Origin: an archaeon | GTDB lineage: Archaea; Asgardarchaeota; Hermodarchaeia; Hermodarchaeales; Hermodarchaeaceae | Assembly: GCA_016550415.1 (NCBI GenBank) | Contig: JABXGU010000370.1 | Span: 1 to 32,987, forward strand | DNA: 32,987 bases | Reading direction: 5' to 3' | Shown: one piece after another, positions 7,712 to 16,070 of the stretch | Position numbering within the stretch: position 1 is the first letter of the stretch | Layout: each line of letters starts with the position of its first letter | The notes under the pieces: generated by a model | The model's database searches: none | The model's input: only the letters and a program-made list of their open reading frames with translations | Told to the model about the DNA's origin: nothing | Made by a program: the position numbers and the translations under genes

Positions 7712-8090
7712 GAGAAATTATCGCCTTTGCTAGGTTTCCACCAGCTTCACGCAACGCATTCCGTGCTTCTTCTTCTGAGACATTGGCTTGGCTTGCAACC
7801 AGTTGAACATCCTCTTCTGTGAATTGGGGTTCAACAATGGGTTCTTCCACATCACCAACTTCTGCAGCCTCTGTAGGTGCTCTTTCCGTGCTTTCTCCAA
7901 TGATTTGATATACACTCTCACCTTGAGCCCGCATCATCATAACTTGTGGTGATGTAAGAACAAGTTCCTTGTCAGGAAAACGGATAAGAACTTCAGTTAC
8001 ACCTTCCAATTGCTGGAAATCAATACCACTCTTGCGCATTTGCCTTTCCATCGATCTCCGTTTTGAACGGGCTTTTTTAACTTTAACCAA
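7698..8090 (-). CDS. nac: nascent polypeptide-associated complex protein (archaeal NAC)
   Basis: A homodimeric ribosome-bound factor that contacts nascent chains. Of 130 aa, the basic N-terminus (KARSKRRSMERQMRK) would bind the ribosome. The NAC beta-barrel follows (EVLIRFPDKELVLTSPQVMMM), then an acidic linker, and a C-terminal UBA domain (residues about 90-130) beginning FTEEDVQLVASQANVSEEEARNAL is present. TTG 8090 is the only canonical start that keeps the basic tail, with GGGAG just upstream. A 10-codon leader ORF with its own GGAGG ends 2 nt before this TTG. The gene is on the same strand downstream of the PUA gene and PAN. Confidence 0.92.
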   Translation of the reverse strand: MVKVKKARSKRRSMERQMRKSGIDFQQLEGVTEVLIRFPDKELVLTSPQVMMMRAQGESVYQIIGESTERAPTEAAEVGDVEEPIVEPQFTEEDVQLVASQANVSEEEARNALREAGGNLAKAIISLTGG

Positions 8091-8265
8091 TGTTACTCCC
8101 TCAATACTGAGGTAATAGAAGGCACTAGAAATCCTCCGGAACAGTTCATCTCAGTGTCTGATACAGATATTACGTTTTTTCGGAGAATTAAATGCCATTT
8201 TAGTTTAGTGCCCTTTAGATAAAAAACCAGCTTTTTTAGTTATTGTTTGGCTCACCCAACAATTC

Positions 8266-8766
8266 CTACTTTTCATCACTGGTCATTAATCTTGTATGTC
8301 TTGTGCTAGAATGATGACGACTTCGAACAGCAACACCTCGAGAGAGATCCAACATTTCTCTCGGACAAAGATTGGCATTGCCAACAGCTAGGAGCTTATC
8401 AGTTTCGTCAACAACAAGGACTTCGTCTCTAGCACGCAATCTGGGGTCTACTTGGAGAACATGTTTTGCAAATACACTTCTCCCTTCAACAACAAATTGA
8501 GCAACTTCCTTTAGAATTACAACACGAAGGCGAGGTGGTGGAATTGCCTTGTGAAGCCGTTTGCCGCCCTCCATTGTCAATACAATTCGCCCATCGTTGG
8601 CACGAATTGTAGCTAGGATAATTCCCTGGAGATATATTCTGCGTATTCGTCCAGACCGTCTTGATATTTCGAATTCGCACTCGTCGGGAAAGAGAGCTTC
8701 ACCAACATTTTCTTCAAATTGGTAGTTAGCAATACCTCTTACTCGATTGAGTGGACTATCATTTAT
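8266..8766 (-). CDS. pre-PUA/PUA RNA-binding protein with apparent non-AUG start
   Basis: The C-terminal PUA domain (RSVFAKHVLQVDP to GVAVRSRH) is the RNA-binding module of archaeosine transglycosylases and pseudouridine synthases. Ahead of it the open frame continues with NYQFEENVGEALFP and RRSGRIRRIYLQGI, which is the conserved pre-PUA domain of stand-alone archaeal PUA proteins. No ATG, GTG or TTG exists between the PAN stop codon and residue 63 (TTG 8580). A strong AAAGGGGAT (8775-8782) lies 8 nt before ATA 8766, so AUA (or ACG 8769) may be the start, giving about 166 aa. The function is probably tRNA or rRNA binding. A call from 8580 would lose the whole first domain. Confidence 0.8.
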   Translation of the reverse strand: MNDSPLNRVRGIANYQFEENVGEALFPDECEFEISRRSGRIRRIYLQGIILATIRANDGRIVLTMEGGKRLHKAIPPPRLRVVILKEVAQFVVEGRSVFAKHVLQVDPRLRARDEVLVVDETDKLLAVGNANLCPREMLDLSRGVAVRSRHHSSTRHTRLMTSDEK

Positions 8767-8781
8767 CGTTTTGAATCCCCT

Positions 8782-9987
8782 TTATCTGTAGATATCGGTA
8801 TGTTCACCTAAGTCCATTTGGCTGCCTAGAACTTTAGTAATTGCTTTTTCAAAGTCCTTACGCTCAACGATATCTCGAAGTTCTCTTATGGCAAACATCC
8901 CAGCTTCTGTACAAATAGCTTTGATGTCAGCACCAGTAGCCCCAGCAGTCTTAGTAGCTAAATAACTGACATCTACATCAGAAGTGAAATTCATCGGGCG
9001 CATATGAATTTTAAAGATAATCTCACGAGCATCCTTATCAGGATAAGGGAACTCGATGATGCGATCGAAACGACCCGGACGTAAGAGAGCAACATCAAGA
9101 ATATCTGGTCGGTTTGTTGCTGCAATAATTCTAACATCGCCACGTGGATCGAAACCATCAAGCTGGCTAAGGAGCTGCATTAAGGTCCGTTGAACTTCAC
9201 GATCACCACTAGTGGCTATATCAAGACGCCGACTGGCAACAGCATCCAATTCGTCAATAAAAATTATACTGGGAGCCCGTTTCCTAGCCATATAAAAAAT
9301 CTCTCTTACTAAACGCGCGCCTTCGCCAATGAATTTTTGAACTAATTCTGATCCAATTACACGAATGAATGTTGCACTTGTCTCATGTGCAACTGCACGA
9401 GCTAGAAGTGTTTTTCCCGTTCCAGGAGGGCCACAAAGGAGTACACCCTTTGGAGGTTCAATTCCAACTTTTTGAAAGAGTTCGGGATGAAGCAGGGGAA
9501 GTTCAACAGCTTCACGCATTTCCCCAATCTGTTCTTCTAACCCACCAATGTCACCATAAGTAACGTCGGGGCTCTCCTCAACATTCATAGCCCGGACAAA
9601 GGGATCAATAGAAGTTGGAAGTATATCGACGACGGCGAGTGTACGTTGGTTGAGAGCGACTCTTGCTCCCGCTTCAAGCTTACTACCAATTATGGATTCT
9701 GGATATTGTACAACAAATTGAGGACCAGTACTACTCTTTACAACAACACGACCATCTTCTAACAAATCCACCACAGTAGCTGCTACTAGAGGAGGCTGAC
9801 GGAGCTTATTCATTTCAGCTTGGTATGTGCGTATTTCATTTTCAAGCCTCAATCGTTCAGCTACAAGATTTTCTTTCTCGAGTTCCAAGTCACGTAGTCT
9901 TTGCTCTAATTGAATAGATTTCTCAGCAAGACTCAAATAATCTTCTGAAGAAACTGCCTTTTTTCTTACAGTTGTAGAATCAGTCAT
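8782..9987 (-). CDS. pan: proteasome-activating nucleotidase PAN
   Basis: A hexameric AAA+ unfoldase that feeds proteins into the 20S proteasome. Of 401 aa, residues about 20-62 are a coiled coil and about 65-125 form the OB domain. The AAA module has Walker A GPPGTGKT (186-193), Walker [11 protein letters not shown] (241-250) and an SRH around ATNRPDILD. The C-terminal tripeptide Ile-Tyr-Arg is an HbYX motif, which docks into the proteasome alpha ring and opens the gate. The PUA gene follows in the same frame, starting within about 20 nt. It shares a 143-nt divergent promoter region with the MBF1 gene. Confidence 0.96.
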   Translation of the reverse strand: MTDSTTVRKKAVSSEDYLSLAEKSIQLEQRLRDLELEKENLVAERLRLENEIRTYQAEMNKLRQPPLVAATVVDLLEDGRVVVKSSTGPQFVVQYPESIIGSKLEAGARVALNQRTLAVVDILPTSIDPFVRAMNVEESPDVTYGDIGGLEEQIGEMREAVELPLLHPELFQKVGIEPPKGVLLCGPPGTGKTLLARAVAHETSATFIRVIGSELVQKFIGEGARLVREIFYMARKRAPSIIFIDELDAVASRRLDIATSGDREVQRTLMQLLSQLDGFDPRGDVRIIAATNRPDILDVALLRPGRFDRIIEFPYPDKDAREIIFKIHMRPMNFTSDVDVSYLATKTAGATGADIKAICTEAGMFAIRELRDIVERKDFEKAITKVLGSQMDLGEHTDIYR

Positions 9988-10130
9988 CGCTGCCTCCCTC
10001 CATGATGGATGCTAAATAATTTTGTATTCCCCAACGAATACCGCCCAAACACCCTTAAAAGTTGCTAATACGGAAGTAAAGTTTTAGTTAATGAAGTATA
10101 AGAGATAATTTCAGGTGGAATAACAGCACC

Positions 10131-10664
10131 ATGCCAACATGCGAAATTTGCGGTCGTGAAACTCTGTCGACCCAAGAAATTTCTCTCGAAGGTGCAAGAC
10201 TCCAAGCATGCAGCCGATGTGCGAAACTTGGAGAGCCAATCCATAAACCTACTCCTTCAGCCCCACAATATTCAACCTCAGTACCAACAAGTCAAAAACG
10301 ACCAACTTTACATCCCCCACGATCAACACCATCTAGACCACGGCAAATAGAACGAGAGTTAGTTCCTGTTGAAGATTTTTCCCGATTAATTAGAAATGCT
10401 AGAGAAGAACAGGGATTATCACAAAAGGATATCGCCAATAAGATCTACGAACGAACATCAATTATTGCCAAACTTGAGGGCGGAAAAATGTCTCCAACGA
10501 TTGCGCTCGCCCGAAAACTAGAACGCCTTTTCAAATTAACTCTTTTGGAAGAAGCTGAATCAGTAGATTTGCCATCAATCTCTCCTTCCAGTTCTACCAC
10601 TTTAGGGGATGTTGTAGAAGTCCGCCGCAAAAGGAAACCTTCCAGCGTTGAAAGAGAAAAATGA
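10131..10664 (+). CDS. mbf1: multiprotein bridging factor 1 (archaeal MBF1)
   Basis: A 177-aa protein made of an N-terminal zinc ribbon (Cys4, Cys7, Cys27, Cys30), a Pro/Ser-rich linker, and a Cro-type helix-turn-helix (about residues 85-140, with GLSQKDIANKIYERTSIIAKLE). This is the architecture of archaeal and eukaryotic MBF1. In archaea it associates with the ribosome and translation, whereas in eukaryotes it bridges activators to TBP. A basic tail (VRRKRKPSS) closes the protein. AGGTGGA lies about 10 nt before the ATG. Trm56 follows 29 nt downstream, so they are probably one transcription unit. Confidence 0.94.
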   Translation: MPTCEICGRETLSTQEISLEGARLQACSRCAKLGEPIHKPTPSAPQYSTSVPTSQKRPTLHPPRSTPSRPRQIERELVPVEDFSRLIRNAREEQGLSQKDIANKIYERTSIIAKLEGGKMSPTIALARKLERLFKLTLLEEAESVDLPSISPSSSTTLGDVVEVRRKRKPSSVEREK

Positions 10665-10693
10665 TTTCTTAACAAAGATCACGAGGTAAGTTA

Positions 10694-11254
10694 ATGAAAA
10701 CGCCTAGATGGCGTATCATCGTTCTAAGGTTGGGACACCGACCTGAGCGTGATAAACGCGTTACAAGCCATGTGGGGCTTACTTCCAGAGCCTTCGGAGC
10801 AGACGGAGTTTGGATAGCAGGTCTTAATGATCCGAGAATTGTCCAAACAATACAAAAGGTCACTAGCCAATGGGGATTTAGGAACTTTGAGATTCAAACA
10901 GGAGTTCATTGGCGAAAGAGTATCCAATCCTGGAAGAAGCAGAAGGGAGAGGTCATTCATCTAACAATGTATGGACTTCATATCGATAAAGTGATAGCGG
11001 AAATCCGAGCCTCCCCCCGTGATAAGCTGGTTATTGTCGGAGGACCAAAGGTCCCATCAGAGGTGTATACACTAGCAGATTACAATGTTGCGATTGGACA
11101 TCAACCACATAGTGAAGTCGCTGCCCTTGCTGTTTTCCTTGATCGCCTTTTTGAAGGCAAGTCTCTAAAGATAATTCCAGAGGATGCAAAGAGCACAATT
11201 TGTCCATCTCCTCATGGTAAGCAAGTAGAAGAACATCGAATAGAGGAAACATGA
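10694..11254 (+). CDS. trm56: tRNA (cytidine-56-2'-O)-methyltransferase Trm56
   Basis: A SPOUT-class methyltransferase that methylates the ribose of C56 in the T loop of archaeal tRNAs. The family N-terminus ([21 protein letters not shown]) is almost invariant. It is followed by [13 protein letters not shown] and the knot region with [13 protein letters not shown] and [15 protein letters not shown]. Length of 186 aa is typical. GAGGTAAG just upstream of the ATG supports the start. It is next to MBF1 and TFE, within a block of translation and transcription factor genes. Confidence 0.95.
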   Translation: MKTPRWRIIVLRLGHRPERDKRVTSHVGLTSRAFGADGVWIAGLNDPRIVQTIQKVTSQWGFRNFEIQTGVHWRKSIQSWKKQKGEVIHLTMYGLHIDKVIAEIRASPRDKLVIVGGPKVPSEVYTLADYNVAIGHQPHSEVAALAVFLDRLFEGKSLKIIPEDAKSTICPSPHGKQVEEHRIEET

Positions 11255-11354
11255 ATTCAAGCAAAATGCCAAAACTACATTTTTCTAGGATGAATCTATT
11301 ACAGTTCAATGAAAAATTCTATATTTTGCAGCGACAATATATTAGGAGTAGATT

Positions 11355-11864
11355 ATGTCAAGACATGATATGCTAATCAAAGCAGTGGTGACAGAGTTCG
11401 CAGGAGAAGAGGCGTTCGATGTAGTGTCACGTCTAAAGGATAATGAAGAAACCACAGACGAGCAAATAGCAACGGATACAGGGATGCGACTCAACGCAGT
11501 TCGAAAAATACTCTACAAGCTCTATGAGTTGCATCTTGCTTCATATCGACGAACACGAGATAAACAAACAGGCTGGTTTGTATACTACTGGATGTTAGAG
11601 CCCCAACGGATTCATGACCTTCTTCGCGACAAGAAGCGAAAAGTGCTAACACGACTTGAGGAACGCCTCAACTATGAGAGAAATAACATGTTTTACCACT
11701 GCAATCATAATGGGTGTCCTCGTCACACCTTTGATGAGGCAATGGCTAATGCATTCAGATGCCCCATCTGTAATAATCAACTTGTGCATGTGGATAACAC
11801 CAAAATCATCCAACTTCTAAATAAACAGATAGAAATCCTAAAGGAAGAAATAAAGCATAACTGA
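11355..11864 (+). CDS. tfe: transcription initiation factor TFE (alpha subunit)
   Basis: The archaeal homologue of TFIIE-alpha, which helps TBP/TFB-bound RNA polymerase open the promoter. Residues about 1-90 form the extended winged helix (IATDTGMRLNAVRKILYKLYE). A charged coiled helix follows, then a zinc ribbon with Cys116, Cys121, Cys136 and Cys139. Length (169 aa) is normal. It lies 100 nt after Trm56 and is followed by the tRNA-Val gene. Confidence 0.95.
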   Translation: MSRHDMLIKAVVTEFAGEEAFDVVSRLKDNEETTDEQIATDTGMRLNAVRKILYKLYELHLASYRRTRDKQTGWFVYYWMLEPQRIHDLLRDKKRKVLTRLEERLNYERNNMFYHCNHNGCPRHTFDEAMANAFRCPICNNQLVHVDNTKIIQLLNKQIEILKEEIKHN

Positions 11865-11897
11865 CAGCGCAGTTATTTCTAAATCCAATCAAAGACC

Positions 11898-11906
11898 TTT
11901 TTATAG
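11898..11906 (+). promoter_or_regulatory. TATA-like box of tRNA-Val
   Basis: TTTTTATAG is centred about 28 nt ahead of the tRNA 5' end, the right spacing for an archaeal box A. Confidence 0.5.
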
Positions 11907-11930
11907 AGAATGCAAAAACAGTGAATTGTT

Positions 11931-12038
11931 GGGTCGATAGTCTAGATATCAGAAAAGGCAAGCCCTCTTCAGACTGGAAGGCATGATATCGCGTTTACAC
12001 CGCGATGGTCGGGGGTTCAAATCCCCCTCGACCCACCA
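11931..12038 (+). tRNA. tRNA-Val(UAC) with D-arm intron
   Basis: The acceptor stem GGGTCGA (11931-11937) pairs with TCGACCC (12028-12034), with discriminator A and encoded CCA (12036-12038). The anticodon stem TCGCG/CGCGA holds loop TTTACAC, so the anticodon is UAC (11996-11998). The T arm is GGGGG-TTCAAAT-CCCCC. About 31 extra bases sit inside the D arm. Removing 11946-11976 leaves TAGTCTAGGAAGGCATGAT, a normal-length D arm. The anticodon loop has no intron. Confidence 0.93.
11946..11976 (+). other. predicted BHB-type intron in tRNA-Val D loop
   Basis: A perfect 4-bp central helix pairs GTCT (11940-11943) with AGAC (11971-11974). Bulges are AGA (11944-11946) and TGG (11975-11977), and cuts fall after the second base of each. 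The inner intron helix (GAA/TTC plus AGG/CCT) is set back by a few unpaired bases, so this is a relaxed motif. The insertion point differs from both proline tRNA introns. Confidence 0.72.
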
Positions 12039-12155
12039 ATATTACATTCATCATCAACCCATAATCGCACCATAGTAAGAAATGAGAACACACATTTTTA
12101 CATCGTGTAATAAACTTATTAAAGTGGGCATAATCTACCACTAACACAAAAGCAC

Positions 12156-12240
12156 GCCGGGGTATCCTAGTTGGTAGGGAGCAGGCCTGCTAAGTCTGTG
12201 ACCATTGGTCTCACGGGTTCGAATCCCGTCTCCGGCGCCA
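12156..12240 (+). tRNA. tRNA-Ser(GCU)
   Basis: A class II tRNA of 85 nt. The acceptor stem GCCGGGG (12156-12162) pairs with CTCCGGC, followed by discriminator G and encoded CCA. The anticodon stem CAGGC/GTCTG holds loop CTGCTAA with anticodon GCU (12189-12191), reading AGC/AGU. The long variable arm (TGTGACCATTGGTCTCA region) is diagnostic of serine tRNA. No intron is seen. Confidence 0.95.
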
Positions 12241-12291
12241 AACACTTTTTTCACTTCAATTATATTTTCTCAATGCCGTTACGAGAAATGA

Positions 12292-12299
12292 TTAAATAT
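12292..12299 (+). promoter_or_regulatory. TATA-like box of SRP RNA gene
   Basis: TTAAATAT is centred about 26 nt before the predicted 5' end of the 7S RNA. Position-based call. Confidence 0.5.
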
Positions 12300-12321
12300 G
12301 TTAATGTGGCTTGAAGCTAGA

Positions 12322-12674
12322 TTGGACGGTGAGCCTAGACGGGGGGCTAGAAGCCCCGCAGCGCCGCTACGGGCTGGCCAAGGCTCTCCTGTACCGCAAA
12401 TGCTCTATATGGCGGGTTGAATGCCAGCAGAAGGCTTCAAGAGCTGTTGTACGACCCGCTGTTCGTGGCTGTGAAGATCCGCCTCGGAGGATCGCTGGTG
12501 GTGGTAGGCTTTTCGTAGGAAGGGCTGAACTACCTCTGGTGGGTGAACCCAGCGAGACCCGGGAGGGAGCAGCGTAAGCCCGCACTGTAGATGCTTCCGA
12601 GATCCGGGTCAGAGACCTGACTGTGAGCACGACGACAGTGAAGGTTGTCGACTGTTGGGGCTCGCCGTCCGCCC
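12322..12674 (+). ncRNA. ffs: 7S signal recognition particle RNA
   Basis: The S-domain helix 8 signature is visible as GGTGAACCC (12540-12548), then AGACCCGGGAGGGAGCAGCG (12554-12573), the SRP54-binding asymmetric and symmetric loops seen in all SRP RNAs. The two ends are joined by a perfect 12-bp helix, GGACGGTGAGCC (12324-12335) with GGCTCGCCGTCC (12659-12670). Length of about 350 nt is somewhat longer than the roughly 300 nt common in archaea. It ends 15 nt before the convergent ncsA-like stop codon. Its exact termini are estimated. Confidence 0.9.
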
Positions 12675-12686
12675 TTTATTTTCTCA

Positions 12687-13646
12687 TCACGGCTTTAATC
12701 CCAATTCTTTCAGGAGCTGGCAAGTACTACATATTTCACGTGATGTTGGTTCACCACAAATACGGCATACCTCAAAATCCTCTTGAGGCTGGGTCTGCAA
12801 TATGGCAATAATTCTAGAGATTGTAGCATAGAGGTTGTATTTTGAACCTGAGTGACGACCTTCGAATGAGTTCAGCCATGAACGAATTTCAGAGCGGAGA
12901 GACTGGTCACGGTAGGAGCAGGGATTGGTTTGTGATGGAAGACCAAGGAATTGGGCATAAAGGGCAATATCTTCCTCAGGAATATAATAAAGCGGCTTAA
13001 TGCGTGGTACTAGTTGACTAAGAGAGGCTTTTTGAACTGGTCCAGAGCGGGCAAGGCGTTGTAAATCTCCACGAATAAGGTTCATCAACATTGATTGAAC
13101 CTCATCATCGAGATTGTGACCCAAGGCAAGTTTGTCAGCGTCTATTCTTCGTGCTAATATGTTCAATCCTTGACGTCTTAAAACAGCACAAAAAGAGCAA
13201 GGAGAAAGTGGTGAATTCATTTCACGAGCCTTGGATACAACTTCATCAAGATTCACAGAAAAAAGATCTTGATAAGAAGACACTACATAATCTACATCAA
13301 GTTGTTGCGTTAATTTGGTCACTATTTTGATACGTTCGGAATCCTCAGCTTTTCCCTCATTCAAGGTTACTGCAATTATCTCTGACTCTGGAAATCGGCT
13401 TTGAATATTTACAAGAATAGAAAGAAGTACGGCACTATCCTTGCCGCCTGATAAAGCGACTGCGATACGATCTGTTCGTTGGAGCATGTTCCACTTTGAG
13501 ATAGCCTTGCGTGTTTTCTCAATTAATGATTGACCGAAACATTGTTCGCAGAGAACTTCACCCGAATAGGAACGTCCCACTATTGCTGGACGACCACACA
13601 TCATACATTTTTCTTTTGACAACTGTGAACACATTAGAGGACCCAA
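12687..13646 (-). CDS. ncsA: tRNA 2-thiolation protein, NcsA/TtuA family
   Basis: This family adenylates and thiolates uridine 34 or 54 in tRNA using ubiquitin-like or persulfide sulfur. The 319-aa protein has an N-terminal zinc finger (Cys14, Cys17, Cys33, Cys36), the PP-loop ATPase motif SGGKDS (66-71), a central SPCSFC cysteine motif, GHNLDDEVQ, and a C-terminal zinc finger (CRICGEP...CSTCQ). All these are typical of TtuA/NcsA. The start is ATG 13646, with an alternative ATG four codons inside. It lies 27 nt downstream of the site-2 protease gene on the same strand. Which uridine it modifies cannot be told from sequence. Confidence 0.92.
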   Translation of the reverse strand: MGPLMCSQLSKEKCMMCGRPAIVGRSYSGEVLCEQCFGQSLIEKTRKAISKWNMLQRTDRIAVALSGGKDSAVLLSILVNIQSRFPESEIIAVTLNEGKAEDSERIKIVTKLTQQLDVDYVVSSYQDLFSVNLDEVVSKAREMNSPLSPCSFCAVLRRQGLNILARRIDADKLALGHNLDDEVQSMLMNLIRGDLQRLARSGPVQKASLSQLVPRIKPLYYIPEEDIALYAQFLGLPSQTNPCSYRDQSLRSEIRSWLNSFEGRHSGSKYNLYATISRIIAILQTQPQEDFEVCRICGEPTSREICSTCQLLKELGLKP

Positions 13647-13673
13647 CTTCTATACTCTTTAAGTTCCAAGGAC

Positions 13674-14870
13674 CTACCCGAAGAAGAGAAGGAGAAGACC
13701 TGGACTGATGACTGTGAATATTATATTCAATAGGAGGAGGACAAGAGCAAATATCCTTAGCCCCCAGAGTACCACGCGTCCACTGGTTCGTTCAAGTGAG
13801 ATTGCAGCATCAATAAGCTCCTTATAAAGTCGGTCTCCATCAAGGGGCGGGATTGGAAGAAGGTTCATGATAGCAAGGCTTAGGGAAATCACGTATAACC
13901 AGAGCATATTGAGTATGAATCCGTAGTTTATGGCAGGACCCAGATATTGGAATGGAGGAATTAGGGGATAGTAGTCTGTAAGATATATTCCCATATAAGC
14001 TGAAGACGCATTCGCTGGAGATGAACCTAAAGTCAAGTTGAGCTGAACACCATTAATGATTAAGATTACAAGGTCTCCGGGGTGTGCATTATCTAGGAAT
14101 GTACCCAGGTCGTCAGCGTTTGTGATGACAGTATCATTCATTCCAGTTATCACAGTATAAGGTGAGAGAACGCCATCAGCGGGAGCACCAGCTACAACAT
14201 CTCTAATGAGGACTCCTTGGGGTGCTTGTACAACTAAGGCGGTAATAAGAATGAAGGCAATGAGCGCAACACCAAGATTTGCTGATGACCCTGCTGCAAA
14301 AAATCGAGCCCTCACTCGACGCGTTGTCTTCGTTTTCACATATTCTTCATCAGGCTCAACAAAAGCACCGAAGAGGAATAAAAGAGCAAAAATCCCCGAA
14401 CTCTTAACAGGAATATCATCTGATCGAGCAGAAATACCATGAGCCATTTCATGAACAACGATTGAGATAATCAACGGGATGAGTAGTACAAGAAAGAATG
14501 AGAAAGACATGGTAACACCTGGAACCAGAGGTACAATTGGTCCAGGTGCGGCATCAGGCACTTGAAATAATGCTCGCAAAAATTCAGTTAAATTGACAAT
14601 TAAGTAGTAGAATCCGAATAATGAGAAAATAAAGCAAACACCAACAAAACCTGACCAAATATACCGCCATGCACGAGGATGCCATTTTCCTACACGGTTA
14701 AGAAAATTGTTGAAACGCTGAGTTCGAGCCATAAGCATGAAGGGACCGACTTCTATGCCATGCTTTTCCAATTGGATAGTTGAATCAAGAATGAACAAAA
14801 TCATCCAAGGAATCAGGATAATTAGCCATGGTAGAAGTGGTAGGAGAAAATCTAATTGTAGCATTTTCAC
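13674..14870 (-). CDS. site-2-protease-type intramembrane zinc metalloprotease (M50)
   Basis: A polytopic membrane protease of 398 aa. The zinc-binding motif HEMAH (140-144) sits in a membrane helix, and the second motif appears as MNLLPIPPLDGDRL near residue 345, giving the third metal ligand. A PDZ-like domain (about residues 215-290, GVLIRDVVAGAPADGVL) lies between them. Two N-terminal helices precede the core. Such proteases cleave membrane-anchored regulators or clear signal peptides; the substrate here is unknown. It is transcribed toward ncsA. A membrane-anchored HTH protein (27966-28442) is one conceivable client, but that is speculation. Confidence 0.9.
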   Translation of the reverse strand: MKMLQLDFLLPLLPWLIILIPWMILFILDSTIQLEKHGIEVGPFMLMARTQRFNNFLNRVGKWHPRAWRYIWSGFVGVCFIFSLFGFYYLIVNLTEFLRALFQVPDAAPGPIVPLVPGVTMSFSFFLVLLIPLIISIVVHEMAHGISARSDDIPVKSSGIFALLFLFGAFVEPDEEYVKTKTTRRVRARFFAAGSSANLGVALIAFILITALVVQAPQGVLIRDVVAGAPADGVLSPYTVITGMNDTVITNADDLGTFLDNAHPGDLVILIINGVQLNLTLGSSPANASSAYMGIYLTDYYPLIPPFQYLGPAINYGFILNMLWLYVISLSLAIMNLLPIPPLDGDRLYKELIDAAISLERTSGRVVLWGLRIFALVLLLLNIIFTVISPGLLLLFFG

Positions 14871-14986
14871 ATCCTCGGTAATCCCTCACAGAGAACAACT
14901 ACACTATTTAATTCTGATGCAATTTGAAAAGAGAAGTGTTTAATAGCACTAGTCTTGGGGGTCGATGTTGAACAGTGGTGAATGCC

Positions 14987-15304
14987 ATGTCTTCCAAGAG
15001 TATTCTCGTCTTTGTTGCAGTGGGCAGCCGATCTGAGGCAAAGGAAATTGCACATTATTTGGTGGAAAAACGCTTAGCCGCATGTGTTAGCATTATTAAC
15101 CAAGACTCCGTTTATCGGTGGGAAGGAAAAGTAACAGAGGGAAAAGAAAATCTGCTAATCATTAAAACAATTAAAGAGCAGTTTACACCTTTGCAAAAAG
15201 CGATATTATCAAAGCATTCCTACGAGGTCCCTGAAATCATCAGCATTGATATCACAGACGGATACCAAAAATATCTAGATTGGCTTGCAAATAGCGTCAG
15301 CTAA
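14987..15304 (+). CDS. cutA: CutA1-family divalent cation tolerance protein
   Basis: A small trimeric ferredoxin-like protein linked to copper/divalent metal tolerance, though its molecular role is not settled. The family pattern is clear: VAVGSRSEAKEIAHYLVEKRLAACVSI, then YRWEGKV and the C-terminal YEVPEIISIDI plus YLDWL. ATG 14987 gives 105 aa, the usual length. GTG codons at 14975 and 14978 in the same frame would add three or four residues. Confidence 0.93.
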   Translation: MSSKSILVFVAVGSRSEAKEIAHYLVEKRLAACVSIINQDSVYRWEGKVTEGKENLLIIKTIKEQFTPLQKAILSKHSYEVPEIISIDITDGYQKYLDWLANSVS

Positions 15305-15349
15305 AATGAGTAAGAGTTGTTTTGAAATCAAGATTGTAGTGTGTTGATA

Positions 15350-16063
15350 ATGCCACGAGAAAAGCCAGTTCGAAGAGATACAGGTATTCAGAAAGTTGTT
15401 TACACACCAGAACATTGGCAACTTCTTGCATCCCTTCGAGAAAGAGCTGATAAAATAATGGCACTACTTGAAGGAAAGGGTATGGAACCAATTGTGCACG
15501 GAAGTGTCAGTCGTGGCGATGTTGCCAAACACAGTGACATCGATGTCTACATACCTCAAGTTGTTCCTTCATTTACTGTTGAACTCGCTCTCGAACAAGA
15601 GGGTTGCCAAATTATTAGCCGCGAACTGGTTCATGCTACTCCATTTCATGCGATAAAAGCCCATATTCATCTGCAGGATAATGCTGTTGTGACTTTTCCA
15701 CTGACTAATCCAGCACCCATCGAACTTGAGTTCTACAAGTTTGGAGGTAGCTTAACACTTAGTAATCTTAGAAATAAACAAAGAGTACCAGGTGTCGATA
15801 AGCGTCTTGTCTTGATCGAGCCTAACCAGCAAGGTCATACTGAAATGCCAGTTATAGGAAATGAGGTTCTAACAACGAAAAAAGTTGGAGTAGGTCTGAA
15901 AATTGTGCAGGAGCGATTGAGAATATTAATGCGACGTGATGAAGTGGGACGAACAGGAGTATATCTTAAGCGCCAATTAGCAACAAATGATACCTTCGAA
16001 GCTTTACTGAAAATCATCAGCGATCGTGACCCTGTAGTGCGAAGACGCCTACAGAAAGGGTGA
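15350..16063 (+). CDS. archaeal nucleotidyltransferase-fold protein
   Basis: The polymerase-beta-type nucleotidyltransferase core is visible as GSVSRGD followed by SDIDVYIP near residues 50-70, the glycine-serine loop and paired metal-binding aspartates. The C-terminal half is alpha/beta with a basic end. Such archaeal proteins of about 235 aa are uncharacterised, and the substrate is unknown. A TTG at 15341 lies three codons upstream; ATG 15350 is preferred. It ends 7 nt before the radical SAM gene, which implies cotranscription. Confidence 0.82.
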   Translation: MPREKPVRRDTGIQKVVYTPEHWQLLASLRERADKIMALLEGKGMEPIVHGSVSRGDVAKHSDIDVYIPQVVPSFTVELALEQEGCQIISRELVHATPFHAIKAHIHLQDNAVVTFPLTNPAPIELEFYKFGGSLTLSNLRNKQRVPGVDKRLVLIEPNQQGHTEMPVIGNEVLTTKKVGVGLKIVQERLRILMRRDEVGRTGVYLKRQLATNDTFEALLKIISDRDPVVRRRLQKG

Positions 16064-16070
16064 TAATGAT

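Noticed and set aside
12311..12630. ORFs on both strands at 12311-12577 and 12367-12630
   Set aside because: They lie inside the SRP RNA. The terminal 12-bp helix and helix 8 signature explain the sequence; no protein family is seen.
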